From Cunninghamia lanceolata (lineage: Eukaryota; Streptophyta; Pinopsida; Cupressales; Cupressaceae), in the NCBI GenBank assembly GCA_027924645.1, contig BSBN01000829.1, positions 8,804,001-8,868,000 of the forward strand: a stretch of 64,000 nucleotides of DNA. Direction: 5' to 3'. The notes under the pieces are model-generated. The model was not told the origin of the DNA. It was given only the letters and a program-made list of their open reading frames with translations, and searched no databases. Position numbers and translations under genes: made by a program. Positions 34,922 to 47,766 of this stretch are shown here, one piece after another; position 1 is the first letter of the stretch, and every line of letters begins with the position of its first letter.

Positions 34922-36276
34922 ATGGATATAACTCCCATGAAGTTAGTAAGGGGACAAGCCCTTAGCCAAATGATTGCTGAAATAGATCTCAACCTGATAA
35001 GTCAGCAATATGCAGTAGATGCAAAAGAAAATGATGATTGGTATTTAGATATCAGACATATCCTAATCACTGGGGGATGCCCACCAAAGATGCAAGCCTC
35101 TCAAAGGAGAGCCCTGAAGATTAAATCACAGAAGTACATGATAAAAGGAGGAATCTTATTCAGAAGAAATTATGAAGGGATATACCTCAGGTGCTTAGAC
35201 GAGAAATAGGTAGCCAAAGTCCTTACAAAGTTACATGATAAATTTGGAACAGCTCACAGATCACACCTGGCCAGTACACATACTATCCTAAAAGCAGGAT
35301 ATTATTAGCCAACAGTCTTGAAAGATACTGCTGAGCATATCAAATGCTGTCATACCTGCCAAACTGCTTCTAATAAAGAATGATATGCAACATGTGATGG
35401 AACTATGCCCATTTACACAATGGGGCATAGATTTCATCGATCCAATCAACTCTCCATCCTCATCAAGACACATGTATGTACTAACTATAACAAATTATTG
35501 TACCAGGTAGACTGAAGCATTAAACAACAAGACATGTACTTCAGAGGATGTGATCAAGTTCCTATAAAGTAATATCATAACCAGGTATGGAGTTCCCTAT
35601 GCTCTTGTTGTGATAATGGACCAACTTTTACATCCCTCAAACTTTCTAGTTGGACATTTTACCATGGGATAATCCTAAAATTTTTATCAAATTACTATCC
35701 TCAAGGTAATGGCCTAGCTGAATCAACCAACAAGAACCTACTAAATATCTAAAGAAGTTGATTGAAAAGAATCCTAGAGAGTGGAACACTCTGGTAAAAT
35801 ATGCCTTATGGGTAGATAGATCCAAAATGAACACTGCACTGAGAAATTCTCCCTATCAGTTAGTTTATGGGGTCGATCCCATCCTCCCTGTTAACCTCAA
35901 AATCCCTACCCTGCAATTTGCTCAAGAATACCTTGGCATTGATAATAAACAAGAGGTCAGGTTACTTTAATTAATGTATTTAGAAGAGAAGTGGGATAGA
36001 ACAATTGACCAATTTGCCAAACATGAGGCTACTATCAAGCATTGGTTTGACAAAAGAGCCAGAGTGAAGGCATTAAGAATTTCAGACTTGGTCCTATCAT
36101 GGGACAAAGCACATGAAAGGAAAGGTGACCATGGAAAATTTGACAAAGTTTGGATATGTCCCCTTCAAATCTCAAAAAATCTAGGTGATAGCACCTATAG
36201 GCTTCAAACTTTAATAGGTGAGGATGTCCCATTGCAAGTCAATGGACAATTCCTCAAACACTATTTTCAGGCCTAG
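34922..36276 (+). pseudogene. G1 integrase and pol C-terminus
   Basis: The linker (34922-35209, ILITGGCPPKMQASQRRALK) leads to the zinc-binding part with its His-Cys set: LHDKFGTAHRSHLASTHTIL and IKCCHTCQTA (35231-35368). The catalytic core is damaged by several frameshifts (35380-35640), but CDNGPTFTS (about 35614, second Asp) and YYPQGNGLAESTNKN (about 35695, catalytic Glu) survive in different frames. The C-terminal part (35758-36276) has YQLVYGVDPILPVNL and the barrel-like GDHGKFDKVWICPLQI, ending at TAG 36274-36276. No chromodomain. Confidence 0.8.
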
Positions 36277-37478
36277 GTAGGTCATATCAAGATAATGTAC
36301 CATATTTATGTATTGTACATTATGTATAGTTGTTTGTATAGTTGGTTTTGTGTGTTTTTCTTTGCTTTGTGTGTTGTTGAGACCTTGTTTTGGTCAGGCA
36401 AGTAATGCACCTTAACACTTTCAGAAAGGTAATGAAGTTGTCCAAATTCAGGAAATGAATACAAATTCTTACATAGGTTGTAACTCATGATAGTTAAGTA
36501 CCTCTGATCAAGTCTATGATATCCTATTCATCAGTGAAACCTTTTCTTGTTCAAGGAGATCCTCACATGACATACCTAATAGCCTTGGATTTGTTGAACA
36601 TGCTAGTGTAGTGTTAAGTGAAAAATCTAAAGGTTACCCTTGCTACCATTACAATTCTCAACCTAAACATAAAGTGTTCACACCTTGCAAAATATACTTA
36701 CATGATCATATCTTATGATTATTGAAAATAAAAAGAGGAAAAGAATATATGGAACATCCAAAAGGATAATTAGGCCATCCATGTAACTCTACCAGGGCTA
36801 TGGACACCTGATTGGCAGTGGGGCTCTACTTGGGGGAATTGCAATGATAACCTTGTCGAGGCTATAGATGCCTATTGGCAGCAAGGCTCTATCTAGGTTG
36901 GCTAAAAGGGCTAAACCAAACTATGTAGCTTAACACCAATCACTAGTGTTTTCAATTTGTCTTCAAGATGAGGGATATGAATCACATGCACACACATGGT
37001 CCCTTCTCAACATTATTATACTGATGAACATGATATCATTCAAGAAAATTAGGGTGTTTATACTTGATAAGAGTTGGAACATTATGTGTTTGTTTTCCTT
37101 CATCTCTTGAATTGTTTGAATTTTATTATTTTCTTTGGTGGCAAGTTGTTGTGTGGTTACACAACACGCCCCATTTTGCCCCAGCAAAATAGGGACCCAA
37201 ATTTTTGCTTGCTTTCTTGTCCCTTGCTTTGGGCGATATGGTAAAATTAGTACTCAATGCATATTAGGGTAATATCCTATGCATATCAGGACATCCTGAT
37301 ATAGGTCCAAACTCCAAGTTAAAATCTGCTCTCATGAACCTTGCTAGTTGAAAGAGTGCAAAATTTCAAGTAGGTTTTCCTTTTGAATCACCCTAAAATT
37401 CCCTAAGATTAAGAAGTTATGCTTGGTCAAAGTTTGGTCAAGCAGTCACAGGGATATCGTCACATTCCCCAAATACCC

Positions 37479-38170
37479 GAATATTTGCCAATATCCTGAT
37501 CACAGATTTCAACAAAAGAAAATTCAATGTTTGCACATTCACAAATATGCGGACGTCAAATTTTAGCCTGAGATGCAATAGACCATCAAAATGCATGGAT
37601 TTTCTACCAGGGTGCACATTAAACTCAATATGCAGACATTGGTTAATATGCAAACTTGAAAAAATATACAGATAAAACTAGACATCGACATATTTATTAA
37701 TATCCTATATATTAACTAACATACTGGTGATGTCATTCAATACAGTCATAAGGAAGTAACAGTCTGATGAAGACATCATTCAAATACCCCATGATTAAAC
37801 ATAACTATAAATAGTGAGTGACTATACATTAGTTTAACATGCAGATATTCGTTAACATGATGATGACATCATCCTGACTTATTCTAAAGAATCCCCAATA
37901 GGAGGATGATGTCACCCGGACACTTGGCATCTGAAGGTCATCACATTCCTTAAGGTTCTAGATATTCGTTAATATCCTAACCCAGTGCAATATAACAATA
38001 AATCTCAATATCTAGACATTAACTTAGCACCCTGACTTTTTCTAATGTGATGATGACATCACATTATCACCATTCTACAACATCATTGTAAATGGTGACA
38101 TCACCCTTATCTGTGGATTTAAAAGGGGAGATATTCCGCATAACTAAGTACCCAGATATTTCTTAATATC
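37479..38170. repeat. Dispersed palindrome GATATTCGTTAATATC
   Basis: The best copy is at 37961-37976. Related copies lie at 37479-37496 (GAATATTTGCCAATATCC), 37689-37704, 37843-37857 and 38155-38170 (GATATTTCTTAATATC). Spacing is irregular (about 120-210 bp). Each is an imperfect inverted repeat, often followed by CTGA or CTAA. Confidence 0.55.
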
Positions 38171-38361
38171 TGCATATCCACTCTCGAGACCCATAACACA
38201 TAGATTTCCATGAACCAATAGAAGGATGCCACATGGCACATTGACATGTCCATATCAGCATATCATGGTGTCTTGATATCCAAACAGAAGTAAATACCTT
38301 CAGGTCTACATGACCTACTTCTTACCTCTAGTCAACGCTGACCAATGTGATGATGACATCA
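37728..38361. promoter_or_regulatory. Cluster of TGACATCA / TGATGTCA sites
   Basis: Six exact copies of the 8-mer TGACATCA or its complement TGATGTCA occur at 37728, 37864, 37907, 38054, 38096 and 38354, plus one decayed copy near 37771. Four copies extend to GATGATGACATCA or similar. The core resembles CRE/TGA-type sites bound by bZIP factors. Six copies in 634 bp is far more than chance for an 8-mer. The cluster ends about 570 bp before the first Met of the 3' ORF, where a promoter for that ORF could lie. Confidence 0.5.
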
Positions 38362-38932
38362 TGTGCATATTCCAAAAGAGCATGTGTATTGTTTAAGTAC
38401 CCTGACATTTTCAAACATGTAGATCCCATATTAAATACCATTTAATGGCAGGTAGACATTCGAAATTTCAAACCACATTGAGCCACCTATTGTAATCTTA
38501 AGGACTCGATATGTGTGTCCATGAACACAAATGGTCTAGCATTGATTATGCCCTAATTTATCAATGTTAACATTAAAATAGGTGAATTATGCTCATTTTT
38601 ACACTAATCAAACATTTAGTGACAAATTATAGAGCTCTTGCATGATTAAGACCACCATTATAGCAATTTACAACCTTAATGGAATGCTTGCACATTAGAC
38701 GGTGAACAGAAAGGGTGATTGAACAGTGAACCCACATATCCTAATCTCAGTTAATTAGATTTAAAGTGCAAAAACTAGTTATGTAACGAATGAAACCCTC
38801 ATTTTGTAGTTTCCAAACAGTAAACAATTAAATGGTTTTTACTAAGGTAAATTCATATGATGATATTTATATGCTTTCTAAAAGGTAAAACATCATGATA
38901 CCCATGAAAATGGTTAGATCTAAACCCCTAAA

Positions 38933-41900
38933 GTGCATGTTAGGTTGAGACATATATACTCTTCAATGCATGATACAATGGAGGTATGTAAGAATAGGTC
39001 AGATATCAAGTTCTTGATGCCTATGTGCATACAACCCAAGGGGTCATCTTTCAAATATGGTCAAATAGGAGATATGCACCCAAGGAACACTGATCTAAAT
39101 GCATGGACAACCAAATCAAAGAAGGGTAGTGGAATGCCCCTGCTTATCAACATATATAATTCAGGCATGTGGCATGCTGGGGGGTTTCCATATGCAACAT
39201 AAGCCACCAAGCTGGTAGTAGAATGTGCCAATAATTACAGTATCCACACTAGAAGGGTGGAGAAACACGGTTAGGTGTATGCAGATTTTTTAGTTGTAGG
39301 CATCACCTCTACATTCAATTTGCCATCAGGACCTAATCTATACAAGATCAACCTAGGAGCCCTAGAGAAACAATATGAGGGAAGTTATAAGAATTGCAAG
39401 AAAATCATGTTCTCATGGAGAGCTAGTGATAGTACATATAGAGCATCGCCCAAATTACCAGTGCACATGTACAAATTTAACTTCGCCCTAGAGTACCAAT
39501 ACATGATGGTCATGCTCAGTTGGATGAGGGGAAGACCAAATGTAGGCTATTTTGAGGACTGGATGTATGGCCTCATGAGGATGGTAGAATCCACCAATCA
39601 AGTACCACAATGGGGAAAACTAATTAGTTAGAGCCTTGATGAAGGCATGAAGAAGCTTGGAGGAAAGACAAACATGTTTCATATGTCCTCATACATAGTT
39701 TATGCATGTGCATCCCAAAGAACATTTGATGGTTTACAAGCAATTGGTAGAGTTGGCCTTAATTCTAGAGATGTAAACATCTGGGATCATTATCCACAAC
39801 TAGAGAGGAGGGAATCCCTCCAAAACTACAAGAGAGTTAATGACTGAGATTTATTATGCATTTGGCCTGGATAGTGGAAGAGGACAGAGCAAAAAAATTG
39901 AGGATGCAAGCTCAAGCGGTGGTAGGAAAAAATGGAGCATGATTCATCCAGTTCCTTGCATTTACTTACATAAGAATGGAGGGATTTTGTGGGCAACCCC
40001 TGATATTGCCAATATATGCAATAGATAAGGTCATATTAATAGAGATGGCTAGGCAAATATTGCCTTCACATGAGGTATTTGCCCAAAATAATAAGAAACC
40101 TAATGCCATGTTCCCACTCAACATTGGTTGGTATATGTTCACTGATGTAGAAACAACCAAAGAGGTGATAGGAGGATTATAGGTGATGTATTTGCAGCCT
40201 TTCTCCTTATCCAGGCAGTATGATCCTTATAAGAGGATGGAGACATTCTATAAGAAGCCTGTGCACTAGGTGCACATAGAATATTATTGGGTTGATTTCC
40301 CTGATGATTTCGGTACCCCCACAATTACATGAAGATGATGAGGTAATCATGTCTCAAGAATATGAAGACAAGAAGATATAAAATGAAATAATCTCCCCAC
40401 TTGACTAGAGCTAGCTAGAAGAAACCTCACTAGAAATGATAACATAGAGGGTCATGCAATTGACCAAAGCATGGATAGATTAGGAGGTTGTTGCACTCAA
40501 GTCCAAGGGGGTGGTCATCACTATCGATAACAAAATAAAGAGACAAGAGTTGGCAAAGGAGGATTATGATGACTTCCTCAAGGATAAAAGGCAATCTCTA
40601 GAGAAGAGAATACAAGAAGGCTCATCCAAAGAAACCAAGAGAAAAGGTATGAACATTTGTCTTAAGATAACTCCAAAACCCTCACCTCAGAAAGAACAAG
40701 CCTCAACTTCTACCACCACAACATCCAAGAAACCTGAAAAAGCAACCTGGGCATATAGCAGAGTTGGGCATCATATATAATGATTTGGATGAAAGTGAGG
40801 AAGATAATGTGTCTTTAATAATAAAGAGGAGAAAGAAAATTGAAGATGTACTGGTAGGAGAAAATGTTCCCGAGAAGATAGGCCAAGAACCAACAATTAG
40901 GGGATTTGTGGACAAGCGCCCAGGCATTGTGTTGAAAGGCCAAGGAAGCTAGGATATAATCAAAGAAAGTGAATTCAACAATGTTTACAGCCTGATATCC
41001 CTATCCCTACCATTGTCAAACTTAAAACCTAATTAGTGCAGGAGGCTAGAGAGGGGATGAAGAAAAGAGAGGGTGATCAACCTCTACCTTTGGATAAAAT
41101 GATAGATCTCTATGATGATGATGTAGTGGATGAGGTATCTGCTAGCCCCATGGAGCCATTGGTAAAAAAATACAATAGTTACACCCTAGAACACTCCCAT
41201 AGTGCAACAAGTGGGAGAGGAAGTCAAAGAAGATACAAAAGAAGATAATCTAGAGGCTATGGCATAGAAAATAGGCCTGGAAGGATTGATTGCCCATGTC
41301 ACAAGCCCAACAGTAATTGTTTTAGCATATCAGGGTAGTGATGATTTAGGTAAAGCCAAAGATGCATTCCTAGAGTATGATGAAACTAAAGATAATGTAA
41401 CTATGGACACACATATAGAGACACCTAATAAGCCAAGTGCCCAAGACATTGAGTAGGGACATCCTGAGGGAGAAAAGATAAATGATACATCTGGACAATT
41501 AGGTCCCAAGGTCACATCTTCACCTCAAGATTCCAAGGATACAAACATGCCAGAACTTAGATATGAAGGTCCATTGGGGGTAGATGACAATAGAGAATAA
41601 GAAAAGGTGGGTAGAGATAGCCAAAAGGATCATCACAATATCCAAGATCTTGGTCATCAAGGACCTGATATAGATCAAACCACCACCTCAAGATGAACAA
41701 ATGATTCCTAATCAAAGTATAAAAACATCAGAGGAAATCCCCACACATGATGAGTAACAGAAAGTGGATGAAAGAATTCACATTGGGGAAGAAGAAAATC
41801 AACAACAAAGAGTGGATGAGGATACCCTGGAGGATAAAAACTTAGAATCTCATGATGCTCACATTGAGCATGTAGACCAAGGATGGTCCAAATCTTAGGT

Positions 41901-42456
41901 GCCACATTGGTTACAACATGAGTTAAATTCACCTCCATTATTGGATTCTTCAAATTTTGATATATCTTCATTATTTTTAGCTCAAGTGGCCAAACCGAAG
42001 AGAAGATCCAGGGCTACCTCTATAATAAAGAGAGATCTAGCAATAGGGAAAAGAATAGCTCAGGTAGTTGTGCCTGTTGTGGGCAAAGCTAAAGGAGAAA
42101 CAAGTACAAGTGAGTTCCAAATAACCATTGTGGACCTGGGCTTTTCTCTTGTACAACAAGAGGGTGAAGAAGCTAAAGATAGCATAGATGCCCTGCTAGA
42201 AAGGATAGAGCAAGAAAAGGAAAAGAATAAGGAGCATAAAGAGAAAATTGCTCCAATGAGGACATTCATAAAGGGATTAGTGGTAACCACTAGTATCCCC
42301 ATCTCAACATCCACCCCGTTGACAATAGTATCATAGGATGAAATCACAGGGTTGGATGTCATGAAGCATCGATCACAGATGCTAGATAAATGGTTTATCC
42401 AGTTCTTAACTTAAGGAGAACATGTGATAAGAACCTCACTAGTCAATTGGGACCTA
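38933..42456 (+). pseudogene. G1 3' ORF of unknown function, first part
   Basis: A long reading frame after pol. It opens near MHVRLRHIYSSMHDTMEVCK (38933) and, allowing for frameshifts, runs to the insertion at 42457 and resumes at 60887, about 1390 codons in all. Part 1 (to about 40320) looks globular: MVMLSWMRGRPNVGYFEDWM, NMFHMSSYIVYAC, DHYPQLERRE, then ILPIYAIDKVILIEMARQIL. Part 2 (40490-40960) is Lys-rich, with DDFLKDKRQSLEKRIQEGSS. Part 3 (41040-41890) is acidic. Part 4 (41899-42336) begins a helical region (EGEEAKDSIDALLERIEQEK). No gag, pol, signal peptide or clear membrane helix. Decay includes TAG after GKLIS (39629), where Gln fits. A second copy lies at 9303-18002, and both end 22 bases before an LTR. 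I do not recognise the family. Confidence 0.6.
42450..42456. repeat. Direct repeat flanking insertion E, left copy
   Basis: GGACCTA, repeated at 60887-60893. The other copy of the 3' ORF has a single GGACCTACTC at 17350, so this is the target duplication of E. Confidence 0.8.
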
Positions 42457-43400
42457 TAAGCACAAAAATCATGCACATCCTCCACGAGGACCCCTATGAT
42501 GATTCAAATCATTGTCACGTACATGTAAGCATGAAATAATGTCCTTTAAGAAGCGAGCCTCTTGATGACGTGTCCTCTTTCTTGTCTTATGTTGTTTCCT
42601 CTTTGTCGATTTCTCTCTTCCCGTTTACGACACTCTTTGACACTTGTTGTGACACTTGTCAACTTGTATTTTCTGAGCTTTTGACCTTGCTCCTAAGCCT
42701 TGTGAGTGTCTTATAGGTGAGTTTTCACCTTTCCCCTATGTTTTTCATCTAGTGCACCTCCTAGAAGCCTTGTAGAGGTCTCCTTGTCCATCTCCCACTT
42801 TCAATTTTTAGTTTCACCTAACCAATCCAAATCTTTCCTTATTATTTACAGATCTCCCCCAAGAGATCATGTAGATGCAAGTGGAGATTTGGATTCATCC
42901 ACATGCTTGACTTGTTTCGTGAAGAAGAACCCCTCATTTTCTTCTCTTCTTCCATCTCCCAGCCTATTTTTCTGCTTCTAATCCTGTCCAGCTCAGATCT
43001 CCCCCAGGTGACCCATGGTCACCTAGGGTGACCCTACTGGCAAAAGGGGTGACCCTACCATTTTTGTAGCCGCTGAAAAACTCAAGTTTCTCACTCGATT
43101 TTGCTCTGTTTTCACCCATTTTTCTTCCAATTTACATGGTTTTTGATCCCTAATATAGAGCTAACTATTTCATGCACCCACACATGCATAATTACCTCTA
43201 TTTGATCTCAAATTAACTCTTCAATCAATCTCATGAATTCCCTCACCTCCATTTACTCTTCAGTAATAAGTTATCTTTGCTTCATCACTTTCTAATCAGC
43301 TGAGTTCACTGGGTAATCAACCTTATTAACTCCCTGGAATCATCTTTGTTAACTCATCAATCAAATGAGTTAACTCTTCAATCAATCCCTTCTTCTAAAC

Positions 43401-43410
43401 CTATAAATAC
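43401..43410 (+). promoter_or_regulatory. TATA box of insertion E
   Basis: CTATAAATAC followed by ACCCCTCCCTCAAGC, a typical plant core promoter in the middle of the presumed solo LTR. Confidence 0.5.
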
Positions 43411-43454
43411 ACCCCTCCCTCAAGCACAAAGGGAGGCAAATTCATTATGCACAC

Positions 43455-46400
43455 TATTACATCCCTCTTTTTGGAATCAATTATGCTATTTACTTTCTTG
43501 AAATTTTTAGTAATATAATATGTTGTGGATGACATGGAAACTGATGATTTATTATACAAAGTTAGTTCTATGAAATTATAGAATCTATTGATTATGATCA
43601 ATGTGATATTGTAGACTAAATGTCCTTTTTGTTAAGTGAAATGATGTTTTGGATATATTATGTTTTGATTTGGAACATAGGTGCTTTGACCACAAAATTG
43701 TATGTGAGACTGTCGTTGCAGGAACAGGTGGACCATGTTCGATAGGAAGAGAAAGTATCTTCAAGAGAGAGTATAGACTTTGGAAATTAACCATGGGTGT
43801 TTGTTAATGAGAACACCAAATAGGTAGATAAACCTTGGAACCATCAATTTAGTCTTGTTTGTCGGTTGGGTTAGTTAACTAGATGTCGACGTCAGAGGAT
43901 AAAGTGTAACATCCTTTTCATAAGTCATCATATAGAATCTTGGAGTCGTCAATGTCGTCATAAGTCCACCATAGCAAGTCAACTTATGTAGACATTTATT
44001 ATTTCATTTATAAGTAATTAAATGAACCTAATTGTGTCAGATTGTAGATCACATCTCGTAGTCGAAAGATGCGAGAAGTCAGCTTTGTGCATCTAACAAT
44101 GTAGGAAACTTGTTTGCGCTACGCTCAATCTGTCGTGATTGTTGTATAACGCGTCGAACTTGTGTTGAGAATTTATTCTTGTTGGAGGTCGACAAATGTT
44201 AATTTTGAAGCCATAGCATGTAATAATTGTTTTGGTCATTGTTTAGCATGGGTCTTTTTCCTTTAGCTTTGACCGCAAGTTGTTGTCAATCTAACCTTGA
44301 GTTTTCTTAATAAGATGGTCTTTGTCTCTTTTTCCTTTTTGACCAAAATGATGCTCTAGCCATTTCCTAACCACCACCGTGTCAATCTTAACTCCACAAA
44401 TTCATCTTTTAGTGGCTCTTGAATGAATTAGATGCCTTAGTATTTGAATGAAGGCGGGGTTGCTATATCCACTTACAAGCCACGTCGCCATAGAAACCAC
44501 CACCTTTTTAATGGTCATGATAAGTGGGAAGTCGGGTTTAAAGTTAGTTAGGTCGACCCTTGTGTTTAGGCATGGGACGGTAGAGAATTCAATGTAGAGT
44601 TTCTTCTACACCATGGTGTGAGAGAGAGGTTTTACGGTTGTGAAAGGATGTAACCGTTTATTGATTAGAGATGCTCCGTTGTGATAGTGGGTGCCGGGGT
44701 TGTTGTGAAACAAGAGAAAAACCGTAGGCAGAGCAGAGTCTTTTCCTTGGCAGTTAAGGGATATGCGGAGTAAGAATTATATCGGAGGAGAGTAGTGTGG
44801 AACGCAGTTGAAGGTGGTCTATTCCTTCGACATGGGCATTTTTGGTGGGAGTAGTTTTCTGTTGGTGGAGAACTAAAAACAGGGAGGTAAAGGGGACATG
44901 CGGTGGATAGTCTGGGGAGAAAAAAAAGAGTTATCGGTTGGGAAGAAATGGGAAAAGAAAAACCAGTGAGGATAGGGTTAGGAGTTTGAGAAAAGAAAGA
45001 GACTAGGAAGAGATATATCATCAATGGGGAAGAGGAATAGAGGGTAGACTGTCGTAGTTTAGAGTGGGAATGACAGAAATATCCATGGAATCCTCTTCGT
45101 CGTGGTCGACAGGAATCTTATGGTGGAAACTTAGGTGTAGCTATGAGTGAATACCATGTTTTTACTCCTTGTGAGTGGATAGGAGATAGGAGAGAAGGAT
45201 AGGAGTTGATGAGGGGGCGGTGGTTGTCTTAGAGGAGGATGGCAGAGAGATAAGGCAGGGGAGTTCTGAGTAGTGGTCGGTAGAGAGAGGGGATAGTTTG
45301 AGTGGGCTGTCGTTGTTTTAGAGGGAGATAAGAGAGAGCTGTGAAAAACTAGAGGCGAACGTGGAACTTACCACAGCAATCATCATCTCTGTCAACAGGT
45401 TCATTGCCCTTTCTCTTCTTTTCACAGTTTAAATTAGTTTTTGTGTCTCTTCATTTCAAAGATGTAGTAATAAGTTTACAATGAATATGTTTTGATGACA
45501 ATGTCTTCTACTATGATTACTGTATGAGGTTAATCATTATAAATGTATCAATGCTGTCTTATGGTATTTGAAACCTCTGAAATAATATTTCTGCTGCCTA
45601 TTAGTTTTCAAGAACTCAGAAACTGTATCATTTCTTGTCATGGACGACACTGTATGATGAAAGAACATAGTCCTCTAATGGTACATACATCTAGGGACGA
45701 ACACTACATGTTGCAAAATGTAAATTACCTTTTCTAATGATTGGCAATGACGTATGATTGAAGAGTTTCCTTTAAGACTATATTATCAACTTGACATGCA
45801 TGTTGTGTAGGAGTTGAAACCACAGTTTTTAAGCATGTTTTGACGTAAAATTTAGTGTGTTTGATAGCTGGGAATGTAGTTGTAAACAGCTAGTGTCTTA
45901 TCCATCTTTTATCTTTAGTTAGAGGTCGACCATGTGGTTGGACACCTCTAATGTCGTAGGAAAGATTTCCAACCCCTTATTATCTTATATACGACTCTTA
46001 TCTCTATGCACCATGTGAAACAAATTGACTTGGAAAGGGGAGTAGAAGGTTAAAGTATCTATTTTGATCAAAAGCTGTCATGTTTTTGTAATAAACAAGT
46101 AGGGTGGAAAAACCTACATTAAAGTCTAGATTACATTGCATGCAATGATTCTAGTATCGTTTCATTTTGTAGACGTTATGAGTCTAAAATCCTTAAATTC
46201 TGGGATAATGGGAAGTTGTTTTAGATACTTGAGTATGTTGTACAAACATGGGAATCAAGTAAACAAGTATGAAACCACTTAGGAGTGGGCGTTATTAAAC
46301 AATGTTTTTACATGAAAATGGGATTATGAAACTATGAACTCGGGATTAGAGTAAATGTTACACCATGTGCTATTACAGGAGAAAATCCTAAAACCCTTGA

Positions 46401-47035
46401 GGTCATCAAGGTTGTCAATTTGTTCAAACTTTACAAATAGGAAACTGTAGGATTTCAATCAGTTCAAGTCGAGTAAGGTGGGTGAACTAAGTACATGCGT
46501 TCTTAGAATGCTATTTAAAAACAAATCCTTTGGCCAAGGTGGTGTACTATCCTCAAGTGCATCGAATGTTCACTGTAACTGGATGGAATTTCTTGTGGAG
46601 TGTCGTGCATGACTAGAGGATATCTAGGGATCTGCACGATAACAAGACACGTAAGTTACAACACCAGAGCTCAGATGGCAAACACTAATGGTTATCCTAA
46701 GTCTATGGTTGGAGGTTAAGCTCCTTAAAGATACTTTCTCTTCCAAATACTGAGGATTGCCAAGTCTTGAATGTGATGGGTCAACAATCAAGATGCATGT
46801 TAATGGTATGTTTCCAATATTCATTGTTTCAAGAAAATTTCAAATTGTTAGAAACAAAATGTTTAATGTATATCATTTCTTTCAGTTTTATGAAAATGAG
46901 ATCATGTTTATGATAGAATGAAAAATGTTGTATTGGATTATAGATAAGTTTCTTTTGTATTTGATTACCTAGTAAAAAAAAAATTACCTTTGTGAAAACC
47001 TAGTTTCTCTTGTCAATTCGGATATGGATGTTACA
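43455..47035 (+). mobile_element. G3 5' LTR
   Basis: 3581 bp, aligned along its length with 55858-59498. It starts TATTACATCCC, where the other copies (52327, 55858) read TGTTACATCCC, and ends GGATGTTACA just before the primer site. It differs from the 3' LTR by scattered transitions and three large gaps: it has 58 bp (45883-45940) that the 3' LTR lacks, and lacks two blocks present there (near 58197-58254 and 59108-59166). Confidence 0.9.
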
Positions 47036-47037
47036 TA

Positions 47038-47049
47038 TGGTATCAAAGC
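47038..47049 (+). other. G3 primer-binding site
   Basis: TGGTATCAAAGC two bases after the LTR end. It matches the initiator tRNA-Met type site TGGTATCAGAGC at 11 of 12 positions. Confidence 0.8.
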
Positions 47050-47107
47050 TAACCAGGTTCAGCACTAGGGCTGATGAGTCCACTAACCTGATTAGGAAAT
47101 CAACATT

Positions 47108-47584
47108 ATGCGGGTAGCTAATGATTTGATTTATTGTGCCAGGATGGTATACACCAAGAAAACTGCAAGAAAATCCTTCGCAGGTAAGAAACGTTATCTG
47201 CAAGCTAAGCAGAAATGGCTTGCGATGATCAAGACCATTGAGAAAACTAATGAAAAAAATGACATTTGGCTTGATGATGTGGAAACCTTAGCCAATGCAA
47301 TGTCATGACTTAAGCGAGTGAGGAGAGAACTCCTAGAGGGAGCAGCGATGACAGCTTGAATCATGATCAACTGCTGCTCCTGGATTGTAACTAATAGTGT
47401 ACCTATTAGTGTACCTAAGAGTGTACCTATTACTATACCCATGATCACTAGAGATCCTCGTGTACTACCTAGAGCTGAGATTATTGAGCTATCTTCTGAT
47501 AGTGACTCTGAGGGGTATACACCTCATGATTATGTGTCAGACAATGAATCTGAAGGTTACACTCCACTAGATAACACTGAGTAA
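47108..47584 (+). pseudogene. G3 ORF upstream of gag, unknown function
   Basis: One reading frame of 159 codons between PBS and gag, from ATG 47108 to TAA 47582-47584, broken by only two TGA codons (about 47306 and 47357). The first part is basic and helical (YTKKTARKSFAGKKRYLQAK, then MIKTIEKTNEKNDIWLDDVE). The end is acidic with a short duplication, SDSDSEGYTPHDY and DNESEGYTPLD. A short nucleotide repeat (GTGTACCTATTA and variants, 47398-47430) encodes its middle. It is about 180 bp before the gag ATG. Extra ORFs before gag are known in some large gypsy elements but are not standard in chromoviruses. Confidence 0.45.
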
Positions 47585-47766
47585 AAACATGAGATATGTC
47601 TATCTCTAATGATGTTGAAACAATTTTGCAAAATGAATAAAGACAAAATTTTGGTTTGAGAACAATTATGATTATGATCAAAATGTTGTGTTCTTTTGAT
47701 AATTTATAATATAATAAGTGTAAAACTGATTAGTATATGTTTAAACAGGTGTGAAACTAAACTAGC

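Larger units (their letters stand above)
36277..38932 (+). other. G1 long spacer between pol and 3' ORF
   Basis: About 2.65 kb without a coding frame. From 36770 to 36905 two diverged repeats share GGCTATGGACACCTGATTGG and GGCTCTA, as in spacers of large Tat elements. A palindromic GCCCCATTTTGCCCCAGCAA stretch lies at about 37169. From about 37440 to 38370 the sequence is crowded with TGACATCA and GATATT...AATATC palindromes (separate entries). A TTTAAAAGG near 38129 could be a TATA-like site. I first took this region for an LTR, but the LTR is clearly 61558-62799. Confidence 0.6.

Noticed and set aside
37479..38361. CRISPR-like or satellite array
   Set aside because: The motifs are short, palindromic and irregularly spaced; there are no uniform repeats or spacers, and the DNA is eukaryotic.
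36277..38932. Possible 3' LTR of G1 right after pol
   Set aside because: It has palindromes and a TATA-like site, but no partner copy near 19 kb. The sequence before the G1 primer site matches 61558-62799 instead, so this is an internal spacer.
38933..42456. A host gene or a separate element for the 3' ORF
   Set aside because: A second copy precedes an LTR of the same family with the same 22-base distance from stop to LTR, so it belongs to the retroelement.
38933..42456. Envelope-like protein
   Set aside because: No signal peptide, furin-like site or clear membrane-spanning segment was seen; the C-terminus is charged and helical.
44665..45024. Minus-strand open frame of 119 codons in the G3 5' LTR
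   Set aside because: The matching interval of the 3' LTR does not keep it open, and it lies in non-coding LTR sequence.
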